Assembly: GCA_043787975.1 (NCBI GenBank)
Contig: JAYVUK010000001.1
Location: 62,001 to 126,000, forward strand
Reading direction: 5' to 3'
Length of the DNA: 64,000 nt
Source of the DNA: JAPLDA01 sp043787975
Lineage (GTDB): Bacteria; Bacteroidota; Bacteroidia; AKYH767-A; 2013-40CM-41-45
A program made the translations under genes and the position numbers. The notes under the pieces are model-generated. The model was not told the origin of the DNA. It worked only from the letters and a program-made list of their open reading frames with translations, and searched no databases. Below are positions 42,338-50,823 of this stretch, one piece after another; the first letter of the stretch is position 1, and each line of letters starts with the position of its first letter.

Positions 42338-44206
42338 ATGAAAAGTCTTCTCAAGTATACCCTGAAACTTTTTCTCTTCATCATGATTTTCTTTCTTTCT
42401 GAAAGGATCATCTTTCTTTTGTTCCAGGTTGATGCATTGAAGGGAATCTCTTTCAGCGAAATCCTTTTGGTGTTCAGGCATTCATTCAGCATGGATGTAG
42501 CTTCCTGCTTTGCTGTTTTAATTATTCCGTTTATTCTTTTTAGTATTTATATTTTTTGGCAGCGAGACTTTCTCTTGAAAATATCCGGGCATTATTTCAG
42601 GGTTATTATTTTTCTTTCGACATTCATCAATGCCTGCGACATTGCCTTGTATGAAACCTGGGGAACGCGAATTAACCAGAAGGCGATTTCGTATCTCGCT
42701 TACCCGAAGGAAGCAACTGCAAGCGTCTGGAGCATTCATTTCTTAATTCTCCTACTCGTTTTTTTGATTCAGTGTTTTTTATTTATTCGTTTGTTCAATG
42801 CATATTTCAGAGTTGAAATTTCAATTAAGATATCTGTTGTTCAAAAAATTGCCTGGACTCTACTTATGCCATTTGTTCTTGTTGTTGGTATACGTGGGGG
42901 TCTTCAAAGGTTTCCACTCGACAAATCATGGACTTATTTTTCACGCCATGCAGTGCTCAACCAGGCAGCTGTAAACAGTTCGTGGAATTTTATTCATGCC
43001 GTTACAGATCCTGTTGCGATAAAGGAAAATCCGTATTCTTATTTTCCTCCTGAAAGAGCAAATCAAATCATACATGATTTAAGTAAGCTAGTCCGTGATT
43101 CTTCCATTCATATTCTTACAACAAACCGTCCCAATATTATTCTTATCATGCTGGAGAGTTTTAGTGCGGAAGTCATTGAACCGCTTGGTGGAAGAAAGGG
43201 AATTGCTCCGCAGTTTACAGAACTTGCGAAAGAAGGACTGTTGTTTACAAATTTCTATACACCCGGTTATCGCACCGAGCAAGGGCTTGCAGCTTTGGTA
43301 AGTGGCTTTCCATCACAGCCGACAACCTCCATCATTCAACAGTTTGGAAAATTTGATCGGATGCCCGGCCTTGCTCAATCGCTTGATTCTGTTGGATACG
43401 TTTCATCGTATTACTATGGCGGCAACCTGCATTTCGCTTTTACCGGAAGTTACCTGCAGGCGATGGCTTTCGACAAAATAATTGGCGAAGATGATTTTAC
43501 ATATAGACGGAGAACCAAATGGGGTGCTTATGATGAAGAACTTTTCAGTTTTTTTAATTCCGATATGAAAGAAACAAAGGAACCTTTCTTTTCAATTGTG
43601 ATGACATCCACCAATCATGAACCTTTTGATGCAGATGTTGAAAAAATTGTCCCGAGTAAAGTAGGAGATTGGTGCAACGACTATCTCAATACAGTTCATT
43701 ACACAGATAAATGTCTTGCTGAATTTATTGAAGGAATGAAGAAGCAATCTTGGTATAATAACAGCCTGATCGCGGTTGTAGCCGATCATGCGCATAAATG
43801 TCCTTCCGGGTTTGAATACAATTCTGCAGCCCGTCATCGAATTCCGTTTCTATTACTCGGTGGCGCCTTGAAGCAGGAATACAAAGGGCAAACGTACAAT
43901 CGTATTGCATCGCAGGTCGATTTTCCGGCAACCATTCTTTCCATGTTGCAATTGAAATACGACCGGTTTCACTGGAGTAATGATATGTTTAATGCGGGAT
44001 CACCGGCCTATGCTTTTTATTCATTCGATGATGGATTCGGATGGATCAATGACCGTCAACAGTTGGTGTATGATCATAAATTGAAAAAAGTAATTTCAGT
44101 AATGAATGATTCGCTTTCTTTAAGTGAAAACGACTTGTATCTCAATGAAGGAAAATCCTATTTGCAATTGTTGATTGATGAATACATCAGGTTTAATGAG
44201 AAGTAA
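42338..44206 (+). CDS. LTA-synthase-like membrane sulfatase/phosphoglycerol transferase
   Basis: A 622-residue protein with five N-terminal membrane helices (about 1-200) and a periplasmic alkaline-phosphatase-like domain (about 255-560). The domain opens PNIILIMLESFSAEVIEPLGG (metal Glu), continues YTPGYRTEQGLAALVSGFPSQPTTSI with the candidate nucleophile Thr in YRTEQG, and has VVADHAHKCP plus a later RHRIPFLLLG (His/Asp metal ligands). This is the layout of LtaS/OpgB/MdoB proteins. In Gram-negative bacteria they add phosphoglycerol or phosphoethanolamine to envelope glycans. The substrate is unknown here. Confidence 0.87.
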   Translation: MKSLLKYTLKLFLFIMIFFLSERIIFLLFQVDALKGISFSEILLVFRHSFSMDVASCFAVLIIPFILFSIYIFWQRDFLLKISGHYFRVIIFLSTFINACDIALYETWGTRINQKAISYLAYPKEATASVWSIHFLILLLVFLIQCFLFIRLFNAYFRVEISIKISVVQKIAWTLLMPFVLVVGIRGGLQRFPLDKSWTYFSRHAVLNQAAVNSSWNFIHAVTDPVAIKENPYSYFPPERANQIIHDLSKLVRDSSIHILTTNRPNIILIMLESFSAEVIEPLGGRKGIAPQFTELAKEGLLFTNFYTPGYRTEQGLAALVSGFPSQPTTSIIQQFGKFDRMPGLAQSLDSVGYVSSYYYGGNLHFAFTGSYLQAMAFDKIIGEDDFTYRRRTKWGAYDEELFSFFNSDMKETKEPFFSIVMTSTNHEPFDADVEKIVPSKVGDWCNDYLNTVHYTDKCLAEFIEGMKKQSWYNNSLIAVVADHAHKCPSGFEYNSAARHRIPFLLLGGALKQEYKGQTYNRIASQVDFPATILSMLQLKYDRFHWSNDMFNAGSPAYAFYSFDDGFGWINDRQQLVYDHKLKKVISVMNDSLSLSENDLYLNEGKSYLQLLIDEYIRFNEK

Positions 44207-44292
44207 AATATATACTTACTGAAATTTCTTACTACTTTCAAAGATAAGCGGATTAGAGAAGAAGATTGATTCAAGGAATTGAACAAAAATTA

Positions 44293-44328
44293 AAAACCAT
44301 CCTTTAATATATAAAGGATGGTCTTTTT
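44293..44328. terminator. Bidirectional terminator
   Basis: Arms ACCATCCTTTA (44296-44306) and its complement (44312-44322), loop ATATA, with A-run before and T-run after, between convergent genes. Confidence 0.88.
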
Positions 44329-44361
44329 ATTTTGAAGAACATGTCGAAACGCAAAAAAAAA

Positions 44362-45207
44362 TTAGTCTTTTACCACGACAAGATATTTTGACGCGCTCCA
44401 GAATTTTTCAGGGTCGGTAATGAGAATACTTTTTACAACATCTTTCCCGTCTTTGTCAATGGTATAAGAACCTGCAGGATGCGTAGTCACCATCTTCATT
44501 TTTTTGCTATCAACAGGAATGCTGCCCATCTGAGTATAATCAACACGGGTGAATTTACTGTTATCAACGTTTGCACTGAGTTTTGCAGTCTTTCCGATTC
44601 CAAGCAATCCGCCTGTACGATCGATAATTTTTGCTTCCTCTAAATCTTTTTGTTTGCCGACAACATAGTACGCTGTGTGCAAGGCAGTTGTTTTTTCAGA
44701 AACATTTTGATTCAGGGTCTCCACGGAAGTCTGGAGCAAAGTAACCTGTGCATTCAGTCCTGCAAGTTTTTCATTCAGTTCAGCAAGTTCTTTATCCTTT
44801 TGCGTGAGCTGTTCATTCAATGTCTGAATCATTTTTTGAAGTTGTGCATTTTTACCGTTTACACTTTTTAGCTTTGCGTTGAGCGAAGCAAGTTTTTTCC
44901 GGTTTTGATCCATCAGATCGTTGATAGCTGCAATCTGGGCATTGATGTGATCCTTCGAAGAAGCTTTAAACTCGGTAGCATTTTCAGTGCTTTTACTTAC
45001 AATGTTCTGCTTGACAGCAATTGAATCAAGGTTGCGTTCCACTTCATCGAAAGAAGCAACAAAGTCATAGAGTGAAGCATCACGTTGGTTTACGATGGCT
45101 GCAAGTGAATCACGTTCGTGATTTGCTTTATCAACTTCTGATTGGTTGCTACAGGCGGTAACGAAGATTAAAATCGTTCCGATGAGAAAATAATTTTTCA
45201 TATTCAT
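44362..45207 (-). CDS. Coiled-coil lipoprotein
   Basis: A 281-residue lipoprotein with lipobox VTAC (Cys19 if translation starts at the first ATG; a second ATG two codons later is possible). After a DUF-like linker comes a long coiled coil (about 30-180) with heptads rich in Leu, Asn, Lys and Glu (NAQLQKMIQTLNEQLTQKDKELAELNEKLAGLNAQV). The C-terminal about 90 residues (YYVVGKQKDLEEAKIIDRTGGLLGIGKTAKL ... KFWSASKYLVVVKD) are globular and conserved-looking. It resembles Cbp1-type Bacteroidota lipoproteins. It is probably an envelope spacer, with no known function. Confidence 0.75.
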   Translation of the reverse strand: MNMKNYFLIGTILIFVTACSNQSEVDKANHERDSLAAIVNQRDASLYDFVASFDEVERNLDSIAVKQNIVSKSTENATEFKASSKDHINAQIAAINDLMDQNRKKLASLNAKLKSVNGKNAQLQKMIQTLNEQLTQKDKELAELNEKLAGLNAQVTLLQTSVETLNQNVSEKTTALHTAYYVVGKQKDLEEAKIIDRTGGLLGIGKTAKLSANVDNSKFTRVDYTQMGSIPVDSKKMKMVTTHPAGSYTIDKDGKDVVKSILITDPEKFWSASKYLVVVKD

Positions 45208-45322
45208 TTTTTGTGTGTTTTAGTTTCTGCAAAGAACAGAAATATCATGCCATTTATCTAATCTAAAATAACGGTATTGAAATTGGTACAGGTAGATAAC
45301 TGAAACCATAAAAACTTGAAAC

Positions 45323-45706
45323 ATGGACCATACGATTTCGATTATCTCAGACGAAACATTTAACCACGATGACTACGGATGCCTTATGAATGGAGAGTTA
45401 CACGTTGCTCCATCGTTGTATTCGAAAATTTTTAGATCCGGTCAGCTCGACACAGAACTGCTTTCAGAACTTGTAGTGATTGATGTGGATGAATTAGTAT
45501 ACATTGAAAACCTCGAATTCATGACTGTATTTACAGGACAACAGGTGCGGGTGTTCTGCGATGGAAAATATGCAGGTGACGGTACAGTTACCTGCTATCC
45601 GTATGCAATGAATTTTGCTTCTGCAGAAGTAACCATGCATTTTCCTGACAAGGGAGAAACTTTCATCAGCGAGGTTTTTTCCCTTGAACCGATTGCTTCC
45701 GTTTAA
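45323..45706 (+). CDS. Hypothetical acidic protein
   Basis: A 127-residue cytosolic protein that I do not recognise. It is acidic, with alternating hydrophobic strands (LVVIDVDELVYIENLEFMTVFTGQQVRVFCDGKYAGDG), suggesting an all-beta fold. Some Cys, Phe and Tyr and a DD at the N-terminus are present, but no catalytic motif. It lies alone between a lipoprotein gene (divergent) and a YjbR gene (convergent). Codon use is ordinary, so it is likely a real gene. Confidence 0.5.
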   Translation: MDHTISIISDETFNHDDYGCLMNGELHVAPSLYSKIFRSGQLDTELLSELVVIDVDELVYIENLEFMTVFTGQQVRVFCDGKYAGDGTVTCYPYAMNFASAEVTMHFPDKGETFISEVFSLEPIASV

Positions 45707-45797
45707 TTCTGCATGAGCATTCACTTTCCCATCCTGTGAAATCTTTTACCCGAAATTGAAACGCAACAGGGAATCGAAGAAGTTGCACGGTAATAGG

Positions 45798-46133
45798 TCA
45801 ACGTTGTTTTTTAATCGTCTTTTTTGCAGCGACTTCTTCATAGGCTGTGGTCAGTGCATCCTTGAACATATCCTTGCGTACTTTTCTGAGATTCACAAAT
45901 GTAGCTCCTTGTTTTCCCCAACCACCGGGAACAGGGTAGAAGATAGTCTGGTCGTACGAACAAAAGACAGATTGTGATACCAATGACAGTTTCAACATCG
46001 CTTTATTTTCTTTTTCCCATAACGTTGCAAATATTTTTTTCCGGATTCTGAAAGATGGAATATTGAAATGCGGATGTTCTTCCACGTCAGGAAAGGAAAG
46101 AGCGAATTCCCTGAAAGTGTCTACGCTTACCAT
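45798..46133 (-). CDS. MmcQ/YjbR family protein
   Basis: A 111-residue (start ATG 46133) YjbR-type protein with a double-wing CyaY-like fold. It shows VDTFREFALSFPDVEEHPHFNIPSFRI near the N-terminus, KIFATLWEKENKAMLKLS, then FYPVPGGWGKQGATFVNL, the conserved C-terminal loop with Gly-Trp-Gly. The last residues are basic (KKTIKKQR). Members are thought to bind DNA weakly, but the function is undefined. The three extra codons MYN in front are in frame but not typical of the family. Confidence 0.85.
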   Translation of the reverse strand: MVSVDTFREFALSFPDVEEHPHFNIPSFRIRKKIFATLWEKENKAMLKLSLVSQSVFCSYDQTIFYPVPGGWGKQGATFVNLRKVRKDMFKDALTTAYEEVAAKKTIKKQR

Positions 46134-46176
46134 ATTATACAAATCAGTTATTTAGTATTGATCGATTCAGGATTCT

Positions 46177-47577
46177 CTATTCAATAATTAATTTCTGAAT
46201 AGGATAATTCTCTTTCTCACCATTTATTTCCAGGAAATAAATTCCCGAAGGCAAATCTTTTCGGTAAAGTGTAAATGACTCGTTTGAATAAATGATTTCT
46301 TCCAATACAAGCCTGCTCGTTGTGTCATAAATTTTTAATTTAAAATTCGTTTTTCCGTAATTGTTTTTCAACGTAATGGTTGCTTGTGAATGAATCGGAT
46401 TCGGAAAAACTACAAAATTTTTCTCAGCAGTTATTTCGTGAACGGAAGTGGTGAAACATTCTCCTTCTTTTTTTAACCACGAAGTAACAAAGCCCGGAAG
46501 ACCTAGAGCCGACATAATTCCGGTGAAGCCAGGGTCAAGATCAAAACCGAAATCAGTATAGCCCGCAGCAAAGCCATCCAAGTTGGGTGAGTTGACTACA
46601 CCTAAGCTGCTGCTAAACGAGTGACAAACATAAATTTTTCCGTCAGAAGCAAGTTGCAAACCATAAATATCAGGCGTTACGATCAATGCAATTCTTGAAG
46701 CAAGAATGGAATCGATATCGGGAACGCTCAAATCAAACTGCACCAAGGTTCCGAACGGATCGTAATTGCTCACATAAAGTTTACTGCTGTTGTTTGAAAA
46801 TTCTAAGCCATAGACATGCGCTCCGATTGGCAACGTGAAAGGATTTGATACTTGCCCGGATGCATTATCAAAATCAAATACTTCAACGGTATCTAAATAT
46901 CCCATGGCAGCACCAATCCTATTTCCGCAGGGATTAAATTTCATCTGACCATACGTATATTGGATTTGGGAGCTGTCATGTACGATGCCGGTATGACTTA
47001 TTACCGGTGACTGCAATCCTGCCGTAGTTAAAGGGTAAACATAAAATGCATCGTTTCCCCATGCATGTACTGCAACCCAATAATTGGCTGTACCGGTTTG
47101 CTGAACGGCAGTGAGTTTTTCGGTTACTTGGCCGAGAATAAAATTATTTTTTGAAGTCACATCACCAAGTCCTCCATCCAACGTCATATCAACAAGTGAG
47201 TACTCGAATCCATTGGGACCGCCAATTTCATCTACTGTGAAAACATAATACACGGTTAAACTTCCGGGCATGGGAACAACCAATGCGGATTGTGTTGCTG
47301 TCGTGCTTCCCAAAAGTCCGGTTCCATTTGGCATTACCTGGTGATTTCTATTCCAGACAGAACTACCGTCGGTATAAAAAAGGAGGTTGCCGGCGGAATC
47401 GGAAATTGCAGAACATCCTTCCGATGTATTAATTGCGCTGCCGGTAAGAGCAACGGGACTTCCTGTTGTAAAATTCATTCCGGCATTGATGCCAAAAAAC
47501 CAATTGTCGGCCTGGTGCTGTGAAAAGGATACAAGAACTGATAACAGCAATAAGGAAGTAAGTAGAATTTTTTTCAT
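46177..47577 (-). CDS. Secreted beta-propeller protein with T9SS type A sorting domain
   Basis: A 466-residue protein with a signal peptide (MKKILLTSLLLLSVLVSFS|Q). A propeller-like body opens HQADNWFFGINAGMNFTTGSPVAL, then TSEGCSAISDSAGNLLFYTDGSSVWNRNHQVMPNGTGL, a text typical of a large group of T9SS-exported 'gliding' proteins. Later blades contain GLEFSNNSSKLYVSNYDPFG and GLQLASDGKIYVCHS. The C-terminal about 80 residues are the sorting domain (FVVFPNPIHSQATITL ... LPSGIYFLEIN). It is surface-exposed; the partner is unknown. Confidence 0.87.
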   Translation of the reverse strand: MKKILLTSLLLLSVLVSFSQHQADNWFFGINAGMNFTTGSPVALTGSAINTSEGCSAISDSAGNLLFYTDGSSVWNRNHQVMPNGTGLLGSTTATQSALVVPMPGSLTVYYVFTVDEIGGPNGFEYSLVDMTLDGGLGDVTSKNNFILGQVTEKLTAVQQTGTANYWVAVHAWGNDAFYVYPLTTAGLQSPVISHTGIVHDSSQIQYTYGQMKFNPCGNRIGAAMGYLDTVEVFDFDNASGQVSNPFTLPIGAHVYGLEFSNNSSKLYVSNYDPFGTLVQFDLSVPDIDSILASRIALIVTPDIYGLQLASDGKIYVCHSFSSSLGVVNSPNLDGFAAGYTDFGFDLDPGFTGIMSALGLPGFVTSWLKKEGECFTTSVHEITAEKNFVVFPNPIHSQATITLKNNYGKTNFKLKIYDTTSRLVLEEIIYSNESFTLYRKDLPSGIYFLEINGEKENYPIQKLIIE

Positions 47578-47596
47578 AACAGTTAAATAGGTTATT

Positions 47597-47604
47597 CAAA
47601 TATA
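47597..47604 (-). promoter_or_regulatory. -7 element of the T9SS propeller gene
   Basis: On the minus strand TATATTTG, 19 nt before the start at 47577. The place where the -33 element should be is taken by a heptamer array starting at 47613. Confidence 0.6.
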
Positions 47605-47612
47605 CCAACTTT

Positions 47613-47661
47613 AAAAACTAAAAACTAAAAACTAAAAACAACTAACAACTAAGAACTGACT
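47613..47661. repeat. Tandem heptamer array in a divergent promoter region
   Basis: AAAAACT three times, AAAAACA, then ACTAACA, ACTAAGA, ACTGACT. In the other strand these are AGTTTTT/AGTTGTT/AGTTCTT-like words, the family seen at 25984, 26660 and 27523. Confidence 0.8.
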
Positions 47662-47679
47662 CCTGTCTTCTAATTTCAT

Positions 47680-47687
47680 TACTTTTG
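47680..47687 (+). promoter_or_regulatory. -7 element of the OsmC gene
   Basis: TACTTTTG matches TAnnTTTG, 43 nt before ATG 47731. No -33 is visible; the heptamer array ends 18 nt upstream. Confidence 0.5.
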
Positions 47688-47730
47688 CGAACTCAATTAT
47701 CAAAGTATCCAAACACCAATTAATTAATCT

Positions 47731-48144
47731 ATGAACATCAGAAAGTCAACAGCCGTATGGAATGGCTCGGGAAAAGAAGGAAGTGGTCATCTTACTTCTC
47801 AAAGCAACATTTTAAACAAGACTCCATATTCTTGGCAATCCCGTTTTGCGGAAGGCACGGGTACTAATCCTGAAGAATTAATTGCTGCAGCTCATGCCGG
47901 ATGTTTCAGCATGAAATTAAGTTTCGTATTGGGAGCGGCAGGCTTCACGCCAGATTCCATCGAAACAACTTCGGCCGTTACAATTGACGCCGGAACGATC
48001 ACCGGTTCACACCTTGTCGTGAAAGCAAAAGTTCCCGGAATCACCAAAGAAAAGTTTGAAGAATGTGCAGCCGAAGCAAAAGCAACTTGCCCTGTATCAA
48101 AAGCGCTGAACACAAATATTACGATGGAAGCATCGGTGGTGTAG
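47731..48144 (+). CDS. osmC: OsmC/Ohr family peroxiredoxin
   Basis: A 137-residue cytosolic protein that reduces organic hydroperoxides. The two redox cysteines are in HAGCFSMKLSF (Cys58) and KATCPVSKAL (Cys120), spaced as in OsmC. The NPEELIAAAHAGC segment is the family signature; a third Cys (112) is extra. It probably works with a dithiol such as lipoyl protein or bacillithiol, for which bshC is present in this window. The next gene starts 1 bp after its stop codon, so the two are likely co-transcribed. Confidence 0.92.
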   Translation: MNIRKSTAVWNGSGKEGSGHLTSQSNILNKTPYSWQSRFAEGTGTNPEELIAAAHAGCFSMKLSFVLGAAGFTPDSIETTSAVTIDAGTITGSHLVVKAKVPGITKEKFEECAAEAKATCPVSKALNTNITMEASVV

Positions 48145-48145
48145 T

Positions 48146-50158
48146 ATGAAAATAGAATCTGCTGTCGACAGTCGACAGTCGACAGTCGACTGTTTTTTCA
48201 GATGGAAGATTTTCGTTCTCCTCTTCCTGTTTTTTTATGCCGGCATTGTAACTGCGCAGCGTAAGTATGCAAGTAACAATGCGAAAGCAATCAAGGCATT
48301 TGAGAATGCGCTCAAATGTCTGGATGGTAAATATTACAGCAAGGCATTTGATTATTTAGACGATGCGATCAAAGAAGACCCTACGTTTGTGGATGTTCTT
48401 ATTCTCAGGGCTAACATTTTCGAAGAGCAACAGAAATATAATGAAGCAATTGATGCTTTCAAGCAATCCTTTCATCTCAATCCTGATTATTTTCCAAACA
48501 GTTATTACACGATCGGAAAAATAGAATTTCGTATCGCCCAATACGATTCGGCAAAAGTTCATTTCGAAAAATTTCTTTCTTACAAGGATATTCGGCCGGA
48601 GTTGTCAGTAAAGTCAAACCAGTTATTAATGAATGCGCAATTTGCCAGTGATGCGATAAAGCACCCGATTCCATTCAATCCTGTTAACATGGGTGATAGC
48701 ATCAACACAGACGGTATGGAGCGATTACCAGCTATTACAGCAGATGGAAGTACTTTTATTTTCACGAGAGCAGTAAAGGCAAAGGATTTTAGAGGAAGAG
48801 AAGTTTTTACAAGCGACTTTTACGTAAGTCATTTTAAAAACGGGTACTGGCAGCAGTCTCAAAACCTTTCTGAATTGAATACATCAGGTAATGAAGGCGC
48901 GCCTTCTCTTTCTGCGGACGGGCAATATCTTTTTTTTGCAGCTTGTGAAGAAAGAATTGGCGGTTATGCAGGTAACAGGAAAGGAGAAGGAAGGTGCGAT
49001 ATTTTCATTGCAAAAAAGATCGGCAATAAATTCCAGGAGCCACGTAATCTCGGTCAACCTGTAAATACAGGTGGATGGGAAACTCAACCTTCCTTTTCTT
49101 CCGATGGAAGAACACTTTATTTTGTTCGTGAGGTTAAGTCGAAAGAGGGTAAATCGAACACGGATATTTTCATTACGCATATTGATGATAGCAGCCGTTG
49201 GAGTGATCCTGTTCCGCTGAGCGATATGATCAACACTTCAGGCAATGAAGAATCTGTATTCATTCATCCCGATAACCAGACCTTGTATTTTTCTTCAGAC
49301 GGACATCCGGGAATGGGAGGCCTCGATATTTTCATGAGCAGGCGACAACCGGATGGTTCGTGGGGTGAACCGATCAATCTGGGTTACCCGATCAATACAT
49401 CCAATGATGAAAACAGTTTGTTGGTAAGTCCCGCAGGTGATATTGCATATTTTGCTTCTGACCGTGTCGGTGGAAAAGGCGGATTGGATTTATACCAGTT
49501 TGAATTGTATCCTGCCATTCGACCGGAACCGATTACCTACATGAAAGGAAAAGTGTACGATTCAAATACAAAGCTGCCAATCGTTGCCAGCTTTGAACTT
49601 ATTGATCTTGCAACAGCAAAACCTGTAATGCGTTCCGTATCAAATTCAGGTAACGGAGAGTTTTTGGTTTGTCTTCCCGCGGGAAAAAGTTATGCGCTCA
49701 ATGTTTCAAAGGACGGCTATCTTTTTTACTCTGATAATTTCGAGTTGAAGAATCCGAAGAATGCAAAAGAACCTTTTCTAAAAGATGTTCCGTTGCATCC
49801 GATCAAAGCAGGAGAGAGCGTGGTGTTGAAAAATATTTTTTACGATACGGATCAGTTTAATATCAAAGATGAATCGAAAGCGGAACTTGGAAAGCTGATT
49901 TCATTCCTGAATAAAAATCCGAAAGTGAAAATTGAAATCAGCGGTCATACCGATAATGTCGGAGCGAAACCACACAACCAAACTCTTTCTGAGAATCGCG
50001 CCAAAGCCGTGTATGATTATCTGGTGGCAAATAAAATTCCTGAATCAAGATTGTCTTTCAAAGGATTTGGCGACAGCAAACCGATTGCTTCGAACGATAA
50101 GGAAGAAGGCCGTGCGCAAAACAGGAGAACGGAGTTTACAATCATTGCTGTGAATTGA
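48146..50158 (+). CDS. PorE-like TPR/PD40/OmpA-domain exported protein
   Basis: A 670-residue protein. The N-terminus is unusual: residues 7-16 are encoded by a GTCGACA heptamer array, followed by a hydrophobic h-region (WKIFVLLFLFFYAGIVTA) with cleavage after about Ala37. TPR repeats (about 45-165) follow, then a PD40 propeller (about 180-455, 'GRTLYFVREVKSKEGKSNTDIFI', 'PDNQTLYFSSDGHPGMGGLDIFM' blades), a carboxypeptidase-regulatory fold (about 460-540) and an OmpA domain (about 555-668, KIEISGHTDNVG, RAQNRRTEFTI). This is the layout of PorE, the peptidoglycan-linked T9SS component. It is one of several such paralogues in most genomes, so the assignment to PorE itself is uncertain. Confidence 0.85.
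   Translation: MKIESAVDSRQSTVDCFFRWKIFVLLFLFFYAGIVTAQRKYASNNAKAIKAFENALKCLDGKYYSKAFDYLDDAIKEDPTFVDVLILRANIFEEQQKYNEAIDAFKQSFHLNPDYFPNSYYTIGKIEFRIAQYDSAKVHFEKFLSYKDIRPELSVKSNQLLMNAQFASDAIKHPIPFNPVNMGDSINTDGMERLPAITADGSTFIFTRAVKAKDFRGREVFTSDFYVSHFKNGYWQQSQNLSELNTSGNEGAPSLSADGQYLFFAACEERIGGYAGNRKGEGRCDIFIAKKIGNKFQEPRNLGQPVNTGGWETQPSFSSDGRTLYFVREVKSKEGKSNTDIFITHIDDSSRWSDPVPLSDMINTSGNEESVFIHPDNQTLYFSSDGHPGMGGLDIFMSRRQPDGSWGEPINLGYPINTSNDENSLLVSPAGDIAYFASDRVGGKGGLDLYQFELYPAIRPEPITYMKGKVYDSNTKLPIVASFELIDLATAKPVMRSVSNSGNGEFLVCLPAGKSYALNVSKDGYLFYSDNFELKNPKNAKEPFLKDVPLHPIKAGESVVLKNIFYDTDQFNIKDESKAELGKLISFLNKNPKVKIEISGHTDNVGAKPHNQTLSENRAKAVYDYLVANKIPESRLSFKGFGDSKPIASNDKEEGRAQNRRTEFTIIAVN
48164..48191. 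repeat. Tandem heptamer array in the signal-sequence region
   Basis: GTCGACA three times and GTCGACT once. Each unit contains the GTCGAC palindrome. It starts 18 nt after the ATG at 48146 in the PorE-like gene. Confidence 0.92.
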
Positions 50159-50168
50159 AAAATGGATT

Positions 50169-50260
50169 GTAGAATGGTTCATTAGTTCAATGGTTTAATA
50201 GTTCATAAGTTCATTGGTTGCTCTCAGCCATTTAACAATCTAACCATTTAATAATTGTAA
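50169..50260. repeat. Inverted octamer array, GTTCATTA family
   Basis: 8-nt units: GTAGAATG, then GTTCATTA, GTTCAATG, GTTTAATA, GTTCATAA, GTTCATTG (50177-50216), GTTGCTCT; then inverted units CATTTAAC, AATCTAAC, CATTTAAT, AATTGTAA (50229-50260). It lies between the PorE-like gene and trmO. Confidence 0.8.
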
Positions 50261-50291
50261 GAGATATAAATCGTACCTCATCACATTACCA

Positions 50292-50765
50292 ATGAATGAC
50301 GCGAATACTTTAATCCTCCAACCCATTGCTTTCGTCAGCAACGAAAGGATCAATGCCAATGATGATAGTTGGGGAGATGTGATTTCTGAAATTATTCTTG
50401 CAGATCATCTTCCATCAACATGTTTGAATGGGATTGAAAATTTTTCTCACCTCGAGATTATTTTTTATTTCCACCAGCTAAAAGACATGGATGTCGTTTT
50501 TGATTTGCGTCATCCACGAAACAATACAACCTATCCGTTAACCGGAATCTTTGCTCAGCGAGGAAGAGCGAGACCAAACAAGTTGGGCGCTACCATCGTT
50601 GAGTTTCTTGAGAAGAAGGATCGTTCGATTCTGGTGAAGGGACTTGATGCCATGAACGGTTCACCGGTGATCGATATAAAGCCTGTGATGAAAGAGTTCC
50701 TTCCTCATTCTTTGGTGAAACAACCTGAATGGTCTGTTGATTTAATGAAGAATTACTGGAAATAA
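50292..50765 (+). CDS. trmO: TrmO/TsaA family tRNA methyltransferase
   Basis: A 157-residue UPF0066/TsaA-fold SAM-dependent enzyme that N6-methylates t6A37 in tRNA. Motifs are IAFVSNER near the N-terminus, LENFSHLEIIFYF (conserved FSHL/WLIF segment), HPRNNTTYPLTGIFAQRGRARPNKLG (SAM and tRNA binding) and LDAMNGSPVIDIKP. It is the single-domain form (no C-terminal extension). The gene is the second t6A-related modification gene in the window with mtaB. The start is ATG 50292, directly after the octamer array. Confidence 0.88.
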   Translation: MNDANTLILQPIAFVSNERINANDDSWGDVISEIILADHLPSTCLNGIENFSHLEIIFYFHQLKDMDVVFDLRHPRNNTTYPLTGIFAQRGRARPNKLGATIVEFLEKKDRSILVKGLDAMNGSPVIDIKPVMKEFLPHSLVKQPEWSVDLMKNYWK

Positions 50766-50774
50766 TCCCCTTGA

Positions 50775-50805
50775 TTGAGGTGATTGAATTCTAATTGTAT
50801 ATTTA
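50775..50805 (+). promoter_or_regulatory. Promoter of T9SS gene 50824
   Basis: TTG at 50775-50777, 20-nt spacer, TATATTTA at 50798-50805 (one mismatch to TAnnTTTG), 18 nt before ATG 50824. Confidence 0.5.
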
Positions 50806-50823
50806 CTCTCCAAACAAGATACT

